NCBI RefSeq assembly: GCF_014280965.1
Contig: NZ_JACODZ010000001.1
Location: 768,191-832,190, forward strand
Source of the DNA: Echinicola salinicaeni
GTDB taxonomy: Bacteria; Bacteroidota; Bacteroidia; Cytophagales; Cyclobacteriaceae
Direction of reading: 5' to 3'
Length of the DNA stretch: 64,000 nucleotides
A program made the position numbers and the translations under genes. Below the pieces are notes generated by a model. That model was not told the origin of the DNA. It ran no database searches and was given only the letters and a program-made list of their open reading frames with translations. Positions 26,442-34,770 of the stretch are shown one piece after another (the stretch's first letter is position 1; each line of letters begins with the position of its first letter).

Positions 26442-27071
26442 TTACCAGATAGTATAAGTTAAAACCAGGTCGTTTTTTCGTTCTACTTTTACTGTATAGT
26501 AGTGGTTTGCAAAGTCTGTTCCGTGGATTTTCCCCTTGATAATATTGTCTTTATGGCTAAAGGGACTCAGCAGAATGTGTTGCCTTAAACTAATGCCTTT
26601 TCTTCCTTGGCATTTGAAAATGGATTCCTTGGCAGACCATGCGATTGTGTATAAGACAGGGTCGTTGTTAAGGAATTCGATTTCCGAAGGATCTAGAAAT
26701 TTTGGTCCTAGTCGTACTACTTTTTCCTTTACATAATCCAAGTCTATACCCACGGGCATTTCTTTATGGAAAATAGCAGCGGCCAGGCCTTGTGTATGGG
26801 TAAGGGAAACATTTCCATAACCGTCCATTGGATAGGACTTGCCATGTTCATCTTTATAAAACCCAGGATAGCCCATATTGATGGTGTCCAAGGCTGTTTT
26901 GATGGCTAAGCGAGCACCTTTCCATTCTTTTTTCTTTTCTGGGTGACTGATATTGGCAAAAGAAAGCTTTTCCCTGAAGCTGAGAAAGTCTATGGGTTTG
27001 TTTTCCTGTTCGTCAATATTCTTGACAGCCAAGGCCGATAAAGGGTTAATTTTTTCTATTTTTGCTTGCAT
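26442..27071 (-). CDS. 4'-phosphopantetheinyl transferase superfamily protein, 209 aa
   Basis: The enzyme moves phosphopantetheine from CoA to a carrier-protein serine. The family signature is present: the magnesium-binding GIDLDYVKEKV and the WSAKESIFKCQGRKG block, plus an upstream NVSLTHTQGLAAA histidine region. It is of the Sfp/AcpT group rather than the short AcpS type, so it may act on fatty-acid ACP or on specialised carriers. I start at the ATG at 27071 (MQAKIEKINPL); a TTG at 27107 would overlap the divergent WD40 start region. The two genes are divergent with 39 bases between starts. Confidence 0.87.
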   Translation of the reverse strand: MQAKIEKINPLSALAVKNIDEQENKPIDFLSFREKLSFANISHPEKKKEWKGARLAIKTALDTINMGYPGFYKDEHGKSYPMDGYGNVSLTHTQGLAAAIFHKEMPVGIDLDYVKEKVVRLGPKFLDPSEIEFLNNDPVLYTIAWSAKESIFKCQGRKGISLRQHILLSPFSHKDNIIKGKIHGTDFANHYYTVKVERKNDLVLTYTIW

Positions 27072-27110
27072 TGGGCTGGTGTGGTGAGTATGATGTTGAA
27101 AGTGCAATAT

Positions 27111-28019
27111 ATGTCAAAAATTCAAGTAAGTAAACTATATACCTTAACAGGTCATAATGATAGTATTTATGCCCTGGCAGAAGGTAAGGATCCTAGGTTT
27201 TTTTATACCGGAGCAGGAGATGGGATGGTCGTACAATGGGATCTAGATACACCCAAGGATGGGAAATTGATAGCCAAACTTCCCCATTCTGTGTACGCAT
27301 TGGAGGTGGATAAGGAGCGTAACCTGCTCTTTATTGGTCATAATTTTGAGGGAATTCATGTAATTGACTTGAATACCAATAAGGAAATTTGGTCGCTTAA
27401 AATGACCGATCAATCCATTTTCGATATTAAGGTTTATAAGGATTGGGTTCTTGTGGGAACAGGAGACGGGGTGATTACCCTACTGGATATCAATGAGCGT
27501 TCAGTCTTTAAGCATATTAAAATAGGAGAAAAAAATATCCGAATAATGGATATTGATAAGGATAAGGAGCATTTGGCCGTAGGGGCAAGTGATAATTCTG
27601 TTAAGATTTTTGATCTGAAGGATTTCTCTCCGATCACAAAACTGGATGGGCACCAAAATTCAGTTTTTGCCTTATCCTATTCTCCAGATGGAGGGTTTTT
27701 AATAAGTGGGGGGCGTGATGCACATCTGAAAATCTGGGAAACGGAACAATACCAAGAACAGGAAAGTATTGTGGCGCATATGTATGCCATCAACTATTTG
27801 GACTTTCGTGAAGATGGCAAATATTTTGTAACTTGTAGTATGGACAAGTCCATTAAGCTCTGGGAGAGTGCTACATTTCAGTTGAAAAAAGTGATTGATA
27901 AATCACGGCATGCAGGGCATGGTACATCCGTAAATAAGGTACTATGGAGTAGATACAGTCAGCAAATCATTGCTATCAGTGATGATCGTACCATATCCAT
28001 TTGGGAAGTAGAACTTTAA
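27111..28019 (+). CDS. WD40 seven-blade beta-propeller protein, 302 aa
   Basis: Seven WD-type repeats cover the whole protein, ending in motifs such as GDGMVVQWDL, GVITLLDI, DNSVKIFDL, DAHLKIWET, DKSIKLWES and DRTISIWEV. This builds a complete propeller with no other domain and no signal peptide, so it is a cytoplasmic interaction platform. Its partner is unknown. The chosen ATG at 27111 gives MSKIQVSKLYTLTGHNDS. It is followed after 2 bases by a DivIVA-like gene, suggesting that the two are co-expressed and possibly connected with cell-envelope or division proteins. Confidence 0.85.
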   Translation: MSKIQVSKLYTLTGHNDSIYALAEGKDPRFFYTGAGDGMVVQWDLDTPKDGKLIAKLPHSVYALEVDKERNLLFIGHNFEGIHVIDLNTNKEIWSLKMTDQSIFDIKVYKDWVLVGTGDGVITLLDINERSVFKHIKIGEKNIRIMDIDKDKEHLAVGASDNSVKIFDLKDFSPITKLDGHQNSVFALSYSPDGGFLISGGRDAHLKIWETEQYQEQESIVAHMYAINYLDFREDGKYFVTCSMDKSIKLWESATFQLKKVIDKSRHAGHGTSVNKVLWSRYSQQIIAISDDRTISIWEVEL

Positions 28020-28021
28020 TC

Positions 28022-28957
28022 ATGCATATGAAAATAACACCATTAGAAATTCGGCAAAAATCCTTTGAGAAAAATTTTCGTGGATACGATAAAGATGAAG
28101 TGAGCTCTTTTTTGGTTTCCCTTTCCCAAGAATGGGAAAAAGAAATGGATGAGAAAAGAGAGTTGAAGATAAAGCTTGATCAGGTGGAAAAAGAGTCTGC
28201 CAAACTCAGGGAGGTGGAGGATTCTCTTTTTAAAACCTTAAAGGCCGCGGAAGACACAGGTGCTAGCATGATAGAACAGGCCAATAAAACGGCAGAACTG
28301 ATTCTCAAAGAGGCACAGATGAATGCGGATGCCATGATAGCTGAAGCCAAATCAAAGGCCAGAAATATCATCGATGAGGCAGATGGAAGGGCTAAAAATA
28401 TTGTAGAAGACTTGAAGGTGGAAGTTAACTCCTTGGTAGAAAGTTATGAAGACCTGCTGGCTCAAAGAGAGATTGTAATCCGAAATTTGAAAAATCTGTC
28501 TACGGATAGTCTTGAGAATGTAAAACAATCCCAAGAGGATATTAAGCGGATCAAGATGGAGGTGCATACCAAAGCTGTAAAGGAATTGAGTAGGCAAATG
28601 CCCAATTTTAAGGAAGATGAAGACAAGTCGCTCCCGAAGCCTAAGGAGAAGTCACATACTTTTGTCATTGAAACAAAAAAAGAAGCATTTCCAATAGCTG
28701 ATCAAGAGCAGGAGCTATCCGTAGAGGTGGAAAGAGAAGATATAGAACCTGCTGAGCAAAAGCGGGAACCAAATAAAGAGGAAACGAAGGATTCTTCCTA
28801 TCAAGAAACTGAGATTACAGCAGAGAATAAGGAAGCGTCACCGAAAGAAGAAACTGTAAATAACAAAACAAGTTCAGTATCAGAAAAGAAGGAAGAAAAG
28901 CCAAGGGATACTGAATACAAAAAGGCAAGCGGATCATTTTTTGACCAATTTGATTAA
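28022..28957 (+). CDS. DivIVA domain protein, 311 aa
   Basis: The N-terminus has the DivIVA membrane-curvature motif: KITPLEIRQKSFEKNFRGYDKDEVSSFL. It is followed by a long coiled coil to about residue 195 (heptads with many A, E, K, such as AEAKSKARNIIDEADGRAKN). The last 100 residues are highly charged and low in complexity. DivIVA proteins sit at negatively curved membranes and recruit partners. In Gram-positive bacteria they position division or pole proteins; in Bacteroidota the role is much less studied. The start could also be the ATG two codons later (28028). The stop overlaps the folB start by one base, so the WD40, divIVA-like and folB genes look like one operon. Confidence 0.85.
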   Translation: MHMKITPLEIRQKSFEKNFRGYDKDEVSSFLVSLSQEWEKEMDEKRELKIKLDQVEKESAKLREVEDSLFKTLKAAEDTGASMIEQANKTAELILKEAQMNADAMIAEAKSKARNIIDEADGRAKNIVEDLKVEVNSLVESYEDLLAQREIVIRNLKNLSTDSLENVKQSQEDIKRIKMEVHTKAVKELSRQMPNFKEDEDKSLPKPKEKSHTFVIETKKEAFPIADQEQELSVEVEREDIEPAEQKREPNKEETKDSSYQETEITAENKEASPKEETVNNKTSSVSEKKEEKPRDTEYKKASGSFFDQFD

Positions 28958-29322
28958 TGGGAAAAGTATCATTAGAAGGGATTGAGTTTCATGCTTTTCA
29001 TGGGGTTTTTACTGAAGAGAAAAAGCTAGGGAATAGGTTTACGGTAGATATTCATGTAGATACCGATTTTAAGAAGGCCATGTTGGAGGATGACCTGACT
29101 GAAACAGTGGACTATTCAAAACTTTATCAGATTGCCAAATCCCATATGGAGGAGCCTGTTAAATTATTGGAGCATCTTGGCCATTTAATGTTACAGGATA
29201 TCCTAAAGGAATATTCCGATTTGAAGCGAGTGGATATAATTATCAAGAAGCATAACCCAGCCCTTGGAGGTGTTGTCAACTACTCCGTTGTAAAAGTTTC
29301 CTATCCAGAAGATTATCAATAA
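28957..29322 (+). CDS. folB: Dihydroneopterin aldolase, 121 aa
   Basis: FolB converts 7,8-dihydroneopterin to 6-hydroxymethyl-dihydropterin and glycolaldehyde in folate synthesis. The fold is indicated by LEGIEFHAFHGVFTEEKKLGNRF, the ETVDYSKLY tyrosine segment, LLEHLGHLM and the KHNPALGG lysine region; length is typical. It shares the last base of the divIVA-like stop codon and is directly followed by a DUF4268 gene. No other folate gene is adjacent. Confidence 0.92.
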   Translation: MGKVSLEGIEFHAFHGVFTEEKKLGNRFTVDIHVDTDFKKAMLEDDLTETVDYSKLYQIAKSHMEEPVKLLEHLGHLMLQDILKEYSDLKRVDIIIKKHNPALGGVVNYSVVKVSYPEDYQ

Positions 29323-29784
29323 GTGTACAAGAGAGCAGAAATTACAAAAACCAAAAAGGATTTTTGGACAACATTTGGGCAGTATATGAAACCAGTTCCC
29401 TCAGCTGAGGGGGTGCGTGTCAATTGGCAAAATTATAAAACCCATATTAGCCAAGTGTTTTTCAGGATGAAGGCTGAAAGAGGCTTTTGCTCCATAGGTA
29501 TTGAAATTAATCATAAGGATACGGAGTTACAGGAGTTGGTATTTGAGCAATTTGAATCTTTTAAGAAAATACTACATAGTACGCTTGGGGAAGAATGGGA
29601 CTGGCAGCTACATGCAGTGGATGATTATGGGAAAGTCACCTCCAAAATCGAACAAAGACTTGAAGGCGTCAATGTAATGGATAAGGACCAATGGCCGGAT
29701 ATCATATCTTTTCTAAAGCCAAGAATCATTGCCTTGGATGAATTTTGGTCCAACGTCAAACCTGCCTTTGAAGGGCTTTCATAA
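29323..29784 (+). CDS. DUF4268 domain protein, 153 aa
   Basis: The protein begins with a GTG right after the folB stop and gives YKRAEITKTKKDFWTTFGQYM, the usual opening of this family. Conserved features are the aromatic FWTTFGQYMKPVPS region, WQNYKTHISQVFFRM, and a final FWSNVKPAFEGLS. DUF4268 often appears as a C-terminal part of larger nuclease-like proteins and alone in Bacteroidota. Function is not known. It is probably translated as the last gene of the folB transcript, and its end overlaps the convergent lipocalin-like gene by 6 bases. Confidence 0.7.
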   Translation: MYKRAEITKTKKDFWTTFGQYMKPVPSAEGVRVNWQNYKTHISQVFFRMKAERGFCSIGIEINHKDTELQELVFEQFESFKKILHSTLGEEWDWQLHAVDDYGKVTSKIEQRLEGVNVMDKDQWPDIISFLKPRIIALDEFWSNVKPAFEGLS

Positions 29785-30279
29785 TTCTTGTTTCTCATAT
29801 TCAAAAGTGGTAATGGAAGATTTTCCATCATGCTCCATGGACAGTTTTATGGTCATCTTATCACCTGATCTTTGAATGGTCAAGCCATTAAAATAAGCAG
29901 TTTGTCCTTCAATCTTTATCAGCGGAAAATTAACCCATTCGTTTTTTTCCTCCCATGGAGAGAAATCAGCATTAAAGTGTTTGACTTTTAGGTTAATCTT
30001 TCCTGCCTCTTCAGCAATTGCCATGTATTCTGTGAAGATAAGTTTCCCCTCTTCTATATAGCGAAATACTCCCGTCATGGTATTGCCCTGTTTTGGCATC
30101 CACAGTTCTTCACATTCTCCATTGAGTCCAGGGCCTTTCCAGAATCCCACCATCCAAGTCAAGTCAGTTACTTTACCCTTGGAGAACTCAAGATCATCTT
30201 GTTGATTAATCTCTTGGGCGGAGGAATTGTAATGGACGAAGGTTAAGAACAGTAATGATAACAGGAAATTTTTCATCAT
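29779..30279 (-). CDS. Exported DUF6265-like protein, 166 aa
   Basis: A signal peptide (FLLSLLFLTFVHYNSSAQ) precedes a small domain that resembles a lipocalin-like beta-barrel, with LTWMVGFWKG near residue 37 and MTGVFRYIEEGKL further on. I match it to the DUF6265 family by these features only. The protein is likely periplasmic or surface exposed; ligand unknown. It follows the A-type carrier relative after 9 bases, so the two share a transcript, though no functional link is obvious. Confidence 0.7.
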   Translation of the reverse strand: MMKNFLLSLLFLTFVHYNSSAQEINQQDDLEFSKGKVTDLTWMVGFWKGPGLNGECEELWMPKQGNTMTGVFRYIEEGKLIFTEYMAIAEEAGKINLKVKHFNADFSPWEEKNEWVNFPLIKIEGQTAYFNGLTIQRSGDKMTIKLSMEHDGKSSITTFEYEKQEL

Positions 30280-30288
30280 GATAATTTT

Positions 30289-30609
30289 TTATTCTTCTAC
30301 ATCATGCCTTTTAGGGATGTCAGGGTTGACAAAGGTAAAGCCCCTGGCTTCACTTCCTTCATAAAAATCAATTTCCATTCCCATAAGGAACATGACATGC
30401 CTCTTTTCAATGAGCACTTGGATGCCGTGAAGTTCGAACTGTTGGTCATCTTCCTTAGCTTTGTCAAATCCCAAAGCATAGGACATGCCACCGCAACCTC
30501 CGCCCTTTACGCCTACCCTAAGAGCGTAATCTGCAGGAATGTTTTTGTTATTGATGATATTTTTGATCTCTAATTGGGCCTTATCTGTAATGGTAATCGG
30601 TATTAACAT
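30289..30609 (-). CDS. A-type iron-sulfur carrier homologue lacking C-terminal cysteines, 106 aa
   Basis: The sequence clearly belongs to the HesB/IscA family: LEIKNIINNKNI, RVGVKGGGCGGMSYALGFD and EARGFTFVNPDIP. Canonical carriers hold Fe or Fe-S with one cysteine in the GGCSG loop and two in a C-terminal CGC. Here only Cys39 remains and the tail reads NPDIPKRHDVEE, with no cysteine. The protein therefore cannot bind a cluster in the usual way, unless His or Asp/Glu in the tail substitute. The canonical paralogue at 42227-42553 has all three. It may be a specialised or regulatory variant. ATG start. Confidence 0.85.
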   Translation of the reverse strand: MLIPITITDKAQLEIKNIINNKNIPADYALRVGVKGGGCGGMSYALGFDKAKEDDQQFELHGIQVLIEKRHVMFLMGMEIDFYEGSEARGFTFVNPDIPKRHDVEE

Positions 30610-30713
30610 GCCTGATTAATGTTCTAGATGATTCTTTAGTTCAAAAATAATCACAAATAATCAACTTCTCTTTGAAATATTTTAGATATTCGAGTATAAA
30701 TCAAATTAAGTAA

Positions 30714-31235
30714 ATGGAGTATTTTGTTGAACTAATGAAGATCATCATTCCTGCGGGGTTGGTGATTTATGGTATGTATTTGGTAGTTGTGTCTTTTTTA
30801 TCCAAGGAGAGAGAAGCAAAATTAATTACTTTAAAAACCAAAAATACAGATGTTATACTTCCTTTGCGCTTACAGGCAGGTGAGCGGCTTTGCTTGTTGC
30901 TAGAAAGGCTGACTCCTAATAATCTGGTGAGAAGGGTGAATAATCAGCCCTATTCTGCCCGAGAACTTCATGGATTGCTGTTGAGTGAGATCAGAGAAGA
31001 GTTTAACCATAATATGGCCCAGCAAATTTATTTTTCTGATGAAACATGGGATAGTGTAAAGACGGCCGTGGAAGAGGTGGTTACCTTGGTTAATCGTTCC
31101 ATGCAGGAGGTTAATCCTGATGAAAAGGGAGTAGAGTTAGCAAAAAAGGTCTTTCAGCATTCTTTGGAGCAAAAAAATGATGGCATCTCTTTTGCACTTA
31201 AACAAGTGAAATCTGAAATCAGGGTATATTTCTAA
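30714..31235 (+). CDS. Conserved membrane-anchored hypothetical protein, 173 aa
   Basis: One N-terminal hydrophobic segment (IIIPAGLVIYGMYLVVVSFL, residues 10-29) anchors the protein; the rest is soluble, helical and charged, with LPLRLQAGERLCLLLERLTPNNLV and LLSEIREEFNHNMAQQIYF. I recognise this as a protein type common in Bacteroidota (DUF7935-like) but know no function. It starts a four-gene plus-strand unit with a YkvA-like protein, a thioredoxin-like protein and a short-chain dehydrogenase-like protein, with short gaps of 8, 36 and 10 bases. Confidence 0.65.
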   Translation: MEYFVELMKIIIPAGLVIYGMYLVVVSFLSKEREAKLITLKTKNTDVILPLRLQAGERLCLLLERLTPNNLVRRVNNQPYSARELHGLLLSEIREEFNHNMAQQIYFSDETWDSVKTAVEEVVTLVNRSMQEVNPDEKGVELAKKVFQHSLEQKNDGISFALKQVKSEIRVYF

Positions 31236-31243
31236 ATAGCAAT

Positions 31244-31663
31244 ATGAATAGATACAGAAATCTGGAGCCAAGTAAGTTGTTAGACAAAGCCAAAGGGCTA
31301 TACCAGTCTAAAGCTGACAAAATTGCCAGGAGCAAGGAGCAATTGGAAAACCTTGTCCATAAGGTCAGTGACAAACTACAAGTGGTTGCTGAAAACCCAA
31401 CTGTCCAAGAAGCAAAAGTCTACATATCAGTATTAGTCAGAATGGTAAAAGCTTACTGTAATAATGAATACAGAAGTTTTTCCCCAAAGACCTTGGCACT
31501 ACTGGTTATGGGTTTGCTGTATTTTATTATGCCTTTGGATTTAATTCCAGATTTTATTCTCGGACTAGGCTATTTGGATGATCTTTCTGTTTTGCTGGCG
31601 ATTACTAAAAGCATACAGCATGATATCCAAAACTTTTTGGATTGGGAAAGAACCAAGATTTAA
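31244..31663 (+). CDS. YkvA family (DUF1232) protein, 139 aa
   Basis: The DUF1232 signature is seen near residues 85-115: YFIMPLDLIPDFILGLGYLDDLSVL, a hydrophobic hairpin with the conserved PxDLIPDF segment. The N-terminal 60 residues are helical and basic. Such proteins are small membrane-associated factors of unknown function found in many bacteria. It follows the preceding membrane protein after 8 bases. Confidence 0.82.
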   Translation: MNRYRNLEPSKLLDKAKGLYQSKADKIARSKEQLENLVHKVSDKLQVVAENPTVQEAKVYISVLVRMVKAYCNNEYRSFSPKTLALLVMGLLYFIMPLDLIPDFILGLGYLDDLSVLLAITKSIQHDIQNFLDWERTKI

Positions 31664-31699
31664 TAATTATCGTTAAGTCCTGAAAATAAAAAGGACGAT

Positions 31700-32308
31700 A
31701 TGAGTATTTCAACTTCCGTAATTACTCCTGAAGTAATTGAAAACGCCATGAATTACTCCCAATATAGGGAATTGATTGAGCAACTATTATTAGAGAATAA
31801 AACCACCGGCGAGAATCATTCAGAAGGAATGTTAGATTTCACTCGACTGAATATACAGCGAATGAAAAGATGGGACAAGACAGCAAAGCTGAGTGAAGAG
31901 CTTATTGATGCTGTGAAGGGGATTGATAGAAAACAAATTTGGTTGGTCATCACGGAAGGTTGGTGTGGAGATGCCGCCCAAATTGTGCCTTATTTTGAAA
32001 AACTGGCAGAGAATACTGATAAAATTGAAGTACGGTATATTTTACGTGATCAGCATCTTGGGGTCATGGACCAATATTTGACCAATGGAGGAAGGTCCAT
32101 ACCAAAGTTGATAGTTTTGGATGCAGTGGACTTAGAAGAGCTGTTTGAGTGGGGACCGCGTCCAAGGGAATTACAGGAAATGATGTCAGAATATAAAAGT
32201 GATCCAAAAGGAGTTTCTCCAGAAGAATTTAAGAAGAAAATCCATCTTTGGTATGCCAAAAATAAAAACAAAGCGCTTGAGGAGGAGTTGATAGCGCTAA
32301 TAAGTTAA
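31700..32308 (+). CDS. Thioredoxin-fold protein with WCGDA motif, 202 aa
   Basis: The thioredoxin-like domain occupies about residues 75-165 (IWLVITEGWCGDAAQIVPYFEKLAE, VRYILRDQHLGVMDQYL, GGRSIPKLIVLD). The site is CGDA, with one cysteine and an aspartate where thioredoxin has CGPC, so it is not a classic disulfide reductase. This thioredoxin-family variant is common in Bacteroidota and Firmicutes; its substrate is unknown. The cis-proline equivalent is in SIPKLIV. It has no signal peptide and is probably cytoplasmic. Confidence 0.78.
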   Translation: MSISTSVITPEVIENAMNYSQYRELIEQLLLENKTTGENHSEGMLDFTRLNIQRMKRWDKTAKLSEELIDAVKGIDRKQIWLVITEGWCGDAAQIVPYFEKLAENTDKIEVRYILRDQHLGVMDQYLTNGGRSIPKLIVLDAVDLEELFEWGPRPRELQEMMSEYKSDPKGVSPEEFKKKIHLWYAKNKNKALEEELIALIS

Positions 32309-32318
32309 TACGATCCAT

Positions 32319-33038
32319 ATGAAATCCATAGCCTTAGTTTCTGGAGCCTCAGGCCTGATTGGTGTTCAGCTGTTACACCAGTTATTTAAAGCGAAAGAAT
32401 ACGATTATGTGCTCTCTATTGCACGTAGGGAATTGGCTTTTAAGCATCCCAAACTGGTACAGGTGCAAGTGGATTTTGACAAGATCGAACAAACTAGTTT
32501 ACTTGATAAATTGAGGGAGGATGATTTTGGAGGTGAAAATCATGGTTTGATTGCTGCTTTGGAAGCTAAGGAGGTGAAGATACACGCCTTTTGTGCCTTG
32601 GGAACCACCATAAAAAAGGCAAAGACAAAAGAAAATTTTTATAGAATTGATCATGACTATGTGATTGATTTTGCTAAATGGGCGCATCGTTGGGGAGCAA
32701 GTAAGTTCCTTTATGTAAGCGCACTTGGGGCGGACCAGCTTTCCTCTATATTTTATAATAAGGTAAAAGGAGAGGTAGAAGAAGATTTAAAAGTGATTCC
32801 TTTTAAGTATTTGGGGATTTTTAGGCCATCCATTCTTCTGGGGCACAGGAAAGAAACCCGAATAGGAGAGTCGATTGGTAAAGTAGTGATGCAAGCAGTT
32901 ACTTCAGTGGGGTTGCTTAAAAAGTATAAACCTATTTATGATCATCAAGTAGCAAAGGCCATGGTGCACCAAGCACTCAATGATGAGTTGGAAATGGTGA
33001 AGGTGATAGAATCAAAGCAAATGCAAATCTTTGAATAG
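32319..33038 (+). CDS. NAD(P)-binding Rossmann-fold protein, SDR/HTATIP2-like, 239 aa
   Basis: The N-terminal nucleotide-binding motif is SGASGLIGVQLLHQLF; a YNKVKGEVE motif near residue 146 supplies the YxxxK pair of extended short-chain dehydrogenases. FLYVSALGAD and FRPSILLGHR are further family blocks. The similarity is to NAD(P)H-binding oxidoreductases of the HTATIP2/YwnB type, whose substrates are mostly unknown. It ends the unit beginning at 30714 and lies 18 bases from the convergent membrane protein gene. Confidence 0.82.
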   Translation: MKSIALVSGASGLIGVQLLHQLFKAKEYDYVLSIARRELAFKHPKLVQVQVDFDKIEQTSLLDKLREDDFGGENHGLIAALEAKEVKIHAFCALGTTIKKAKTKENFYRIDHDYVIDFAKWAHRWGASKFLYVSALGADQLSSIFYNKVKGEVEEDLKVIPFKYLGIFRPSILLGHRKETRIGESIGKVVMQAVTSVGLLKKYKPIYDHQVAKAMVHQALNDELEMVKVIESKQMQIFE

Positions 33039-33056
33039 TAATGTTGAGCCTCTTAT

Positions 33057-34277
33057 TTAAGAGGATTTGTTATTTTTATGTTTAAGGCTTAAGTCGAAAT
33101 TTTGAGGTTTTAGCCATATTTTACTTATCACTGCTACCAATAGAGTATATGCTCCAAAAATGATAAGCCAATTCGCTGGGGCGTATTCAGGATACCACTT
33201 TTTCCAATTTTCAAAATCCGCTCCTCCATCTGGAATAAATTCAAACAATCTCATTGCTGGAAGACTTATGCCCAAGAGTACGATCCACTGAAGGTAAGAA
33301 AGTTGAAGGTTTCGTAGGAAAAACAATAGGACAAATGGAGCACCTAAAAATGCAATCCTGGTAAAATCTCCTCCGGCGATAAGACTGAAAAAGCCATAGA
33401 CCAAGATAATCGGCAAAAGTAACTTTTGCCGATTATCAGGCTTGGTCAAAAACGGTTTAGGGTGCCAAATTAATACCCAAAGGAAGGCCGCATAGGCTAT
33501 AGTGAGAGAGCATATCCATCTTAGAAAAAGATGAGGATGTCCCAAAAGGCCAAGGGTATTATTAAATAAATTGACTAATGCGTTTTTCCCAGTATTGGCA
33601 CCAGGGAAATACATGCTCGTGATTTTTAGGGTAATATAGCTTATTAGAAGTGCCATTAAAAGGCTTCCGAAAGCTTTTTTATCATGCTTTCGGTATAAGG
33701 AGATTCCAGGGTAGATACATAGGACCAATAAAATAGGTAAGATAGATTCTTTTTGTATGGTGGATATTGCTGCTATTAACCATAATAGCCACCACTTACT
33801 TTCAATTAAAGCCAATAGCAAAATTAGTTGGAACAAATAAAGAGGAAGGTCAACCGTGATAGGATCAGAAAAGTTGGCTTTCCAAATACCTACCCAGTGA
33901 AAATTAATCCAGAACCAACCAATCCATGTTTTGAATCTTCCGAGATTAAGTTTTTTTCCAAGATAAAACCAGAAGGGAATCCAAGCGATTCCAAAAAAGA
34001 GGTTTAAGATTTTAAAATTGGTGAATATGTTGTCGAATGGCAATTGGGCTGCGAGCCAAGGAACGAAAATTCTTACACTAAAGGGGTAATTGACCCTATA
34101 GGTTTCCAATTTTCCCCTAAAGAATTCATAGGCCTTTTGATATTGGTTGGCATCAAACAGTCCGTTCAATTCGTGCTGTAGAGGTTGCTGAAACCAATTG
34201 AAAACGATAAAGCCCATCAAGCTGATGAAAATGGCCAAAATGACATCCGGAAAACTGTAAATCTTAGCTGATTTCAA
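33057..34277 (-). CDS. Polytopic membrane protein, possible GT-C type glycosyltransferase, 406 aa
   Basis: About ten hydrophobic stretches span the length, for example VILAIFISLMGFIVFNW, ILLLALIESKWWLLWLIAAI, LILLVLCIYPGIS and LLPIILVYGFFSL. Between the first two is a luminal-looking loop with LNGLFDANQYQKAYEFFRGK and YPFSVRIFVPWLAAQLP. This layout resembles GT-C glycosyltransferases or DUF2029-like proteins, but I see no clear catalytic Asp-Asp motif, so the call is weak. The start is TTG at 34277, as no ATG fits. It is divergent from dtd, with 36 bases between. Confidence 0.6.
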   Translation of the reverse strand: MKSAKIYSFPDVILAIFISLMGFIVFNWFQQPLQHELNGLFDANQYQKAYEFFRGKLETYRVNYPFSVRIFVPWLAAQLPFDNIFTNFKILNLFFGIAWIPFWFYLGKKLNLGRFKTWIGWFWINFHWVGIWKANFSDPITVDLPLYLFQLILLLALIESKWWLLWLIAAISTIQKESILPILLVLCIYPGISLYRKHDKKAFGSLLMALLISYITLKITSMYFPGANTGKNALVNLFNNTLGLLGHPHLFLRWICSLTIAYAAFLWVLIWHPKPFLTKPDNRQKLLLPIILVYGFFSLIAGGDFTRIAFLGAPFVLLFFLRNLQLSYLQWIVLLGISLPAMRLFEFIPDGGADFENWKKWYPEYAPANWLIIFGAYTLLVAVISKIWLKPQNFDLSLKHKNNKSS

Positions 34278-34313
34278 TTAACTTCAAGGTTTTATTTTAA
34301 AAATAGTATTACA

Positions 34314-34766
34314 ATGATAGCAGTTATTCAGCGGGTTTCGGAATCTTCGGTGAAAATTGATGGAGAAATTAAAGGAAAAATAGGACAAGGCTTAATGGTT
34401 TTGTTGGGGATTGAGGAGGCAGACAATGCTGAGGATATCACATGGCTAAGTAAGAAAATTGTCAATTTGAGGATTTTTGGGGATGAGAATGGTGTGATGA
34501 ACAAAAGCTTGTTGGATGTGGATGGGGAGGTGCTTTTGATTAGCCAGTTTACCTTGCATGCCAGTACCAAGAAGGGAAATAGGCCATCTTATATCAAAGC
34601 AGCGAAACCGGATATTGCGATTCCACTATATGAATCATTTATCCAGCAAGTAGAAAATGACTTGGGCAAAACCATTGAAACAGGAGAGTTTGGTGCTGAT
34701 ATGAAAGTGGCTTTGGTAAATGATGGACCGGTAACCATCAGTATTGATTCAAAAAATAAAGTATAA
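34314..34766 (+). CDS. dtd: D-aminoacyl-tRNA deacylase, 150 aa
   Basis: DTD removes D-amino acids and glycine mischarged on tRNA. The two active-site signatures are present: SQFTLHASTKKGNRPSY near residue 80 and the C-terminal NDGPVTISID with the Gly-cisPro pair. N-terminal MIAVIQRVSESSVKIDGE is typical. Length matches the family. The twin-ABC gene begins 4 bases after the stop. Confidence 0.95.
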   Translation: MIAVIQRVSESSVKIDGEIKGKIGQGLMVLLGIEEADNAEDITWLSKKIVNLRIFGDENGVMNKSLLDVDGEVLLISQFTLHASTKKGNRPSYIKAAKPDIAIPLYESFIQQVENDLGKTIETGEFGADMKVALVNDGPVTISIDSKNKV

Positions 34767-34770
34767 AAGG

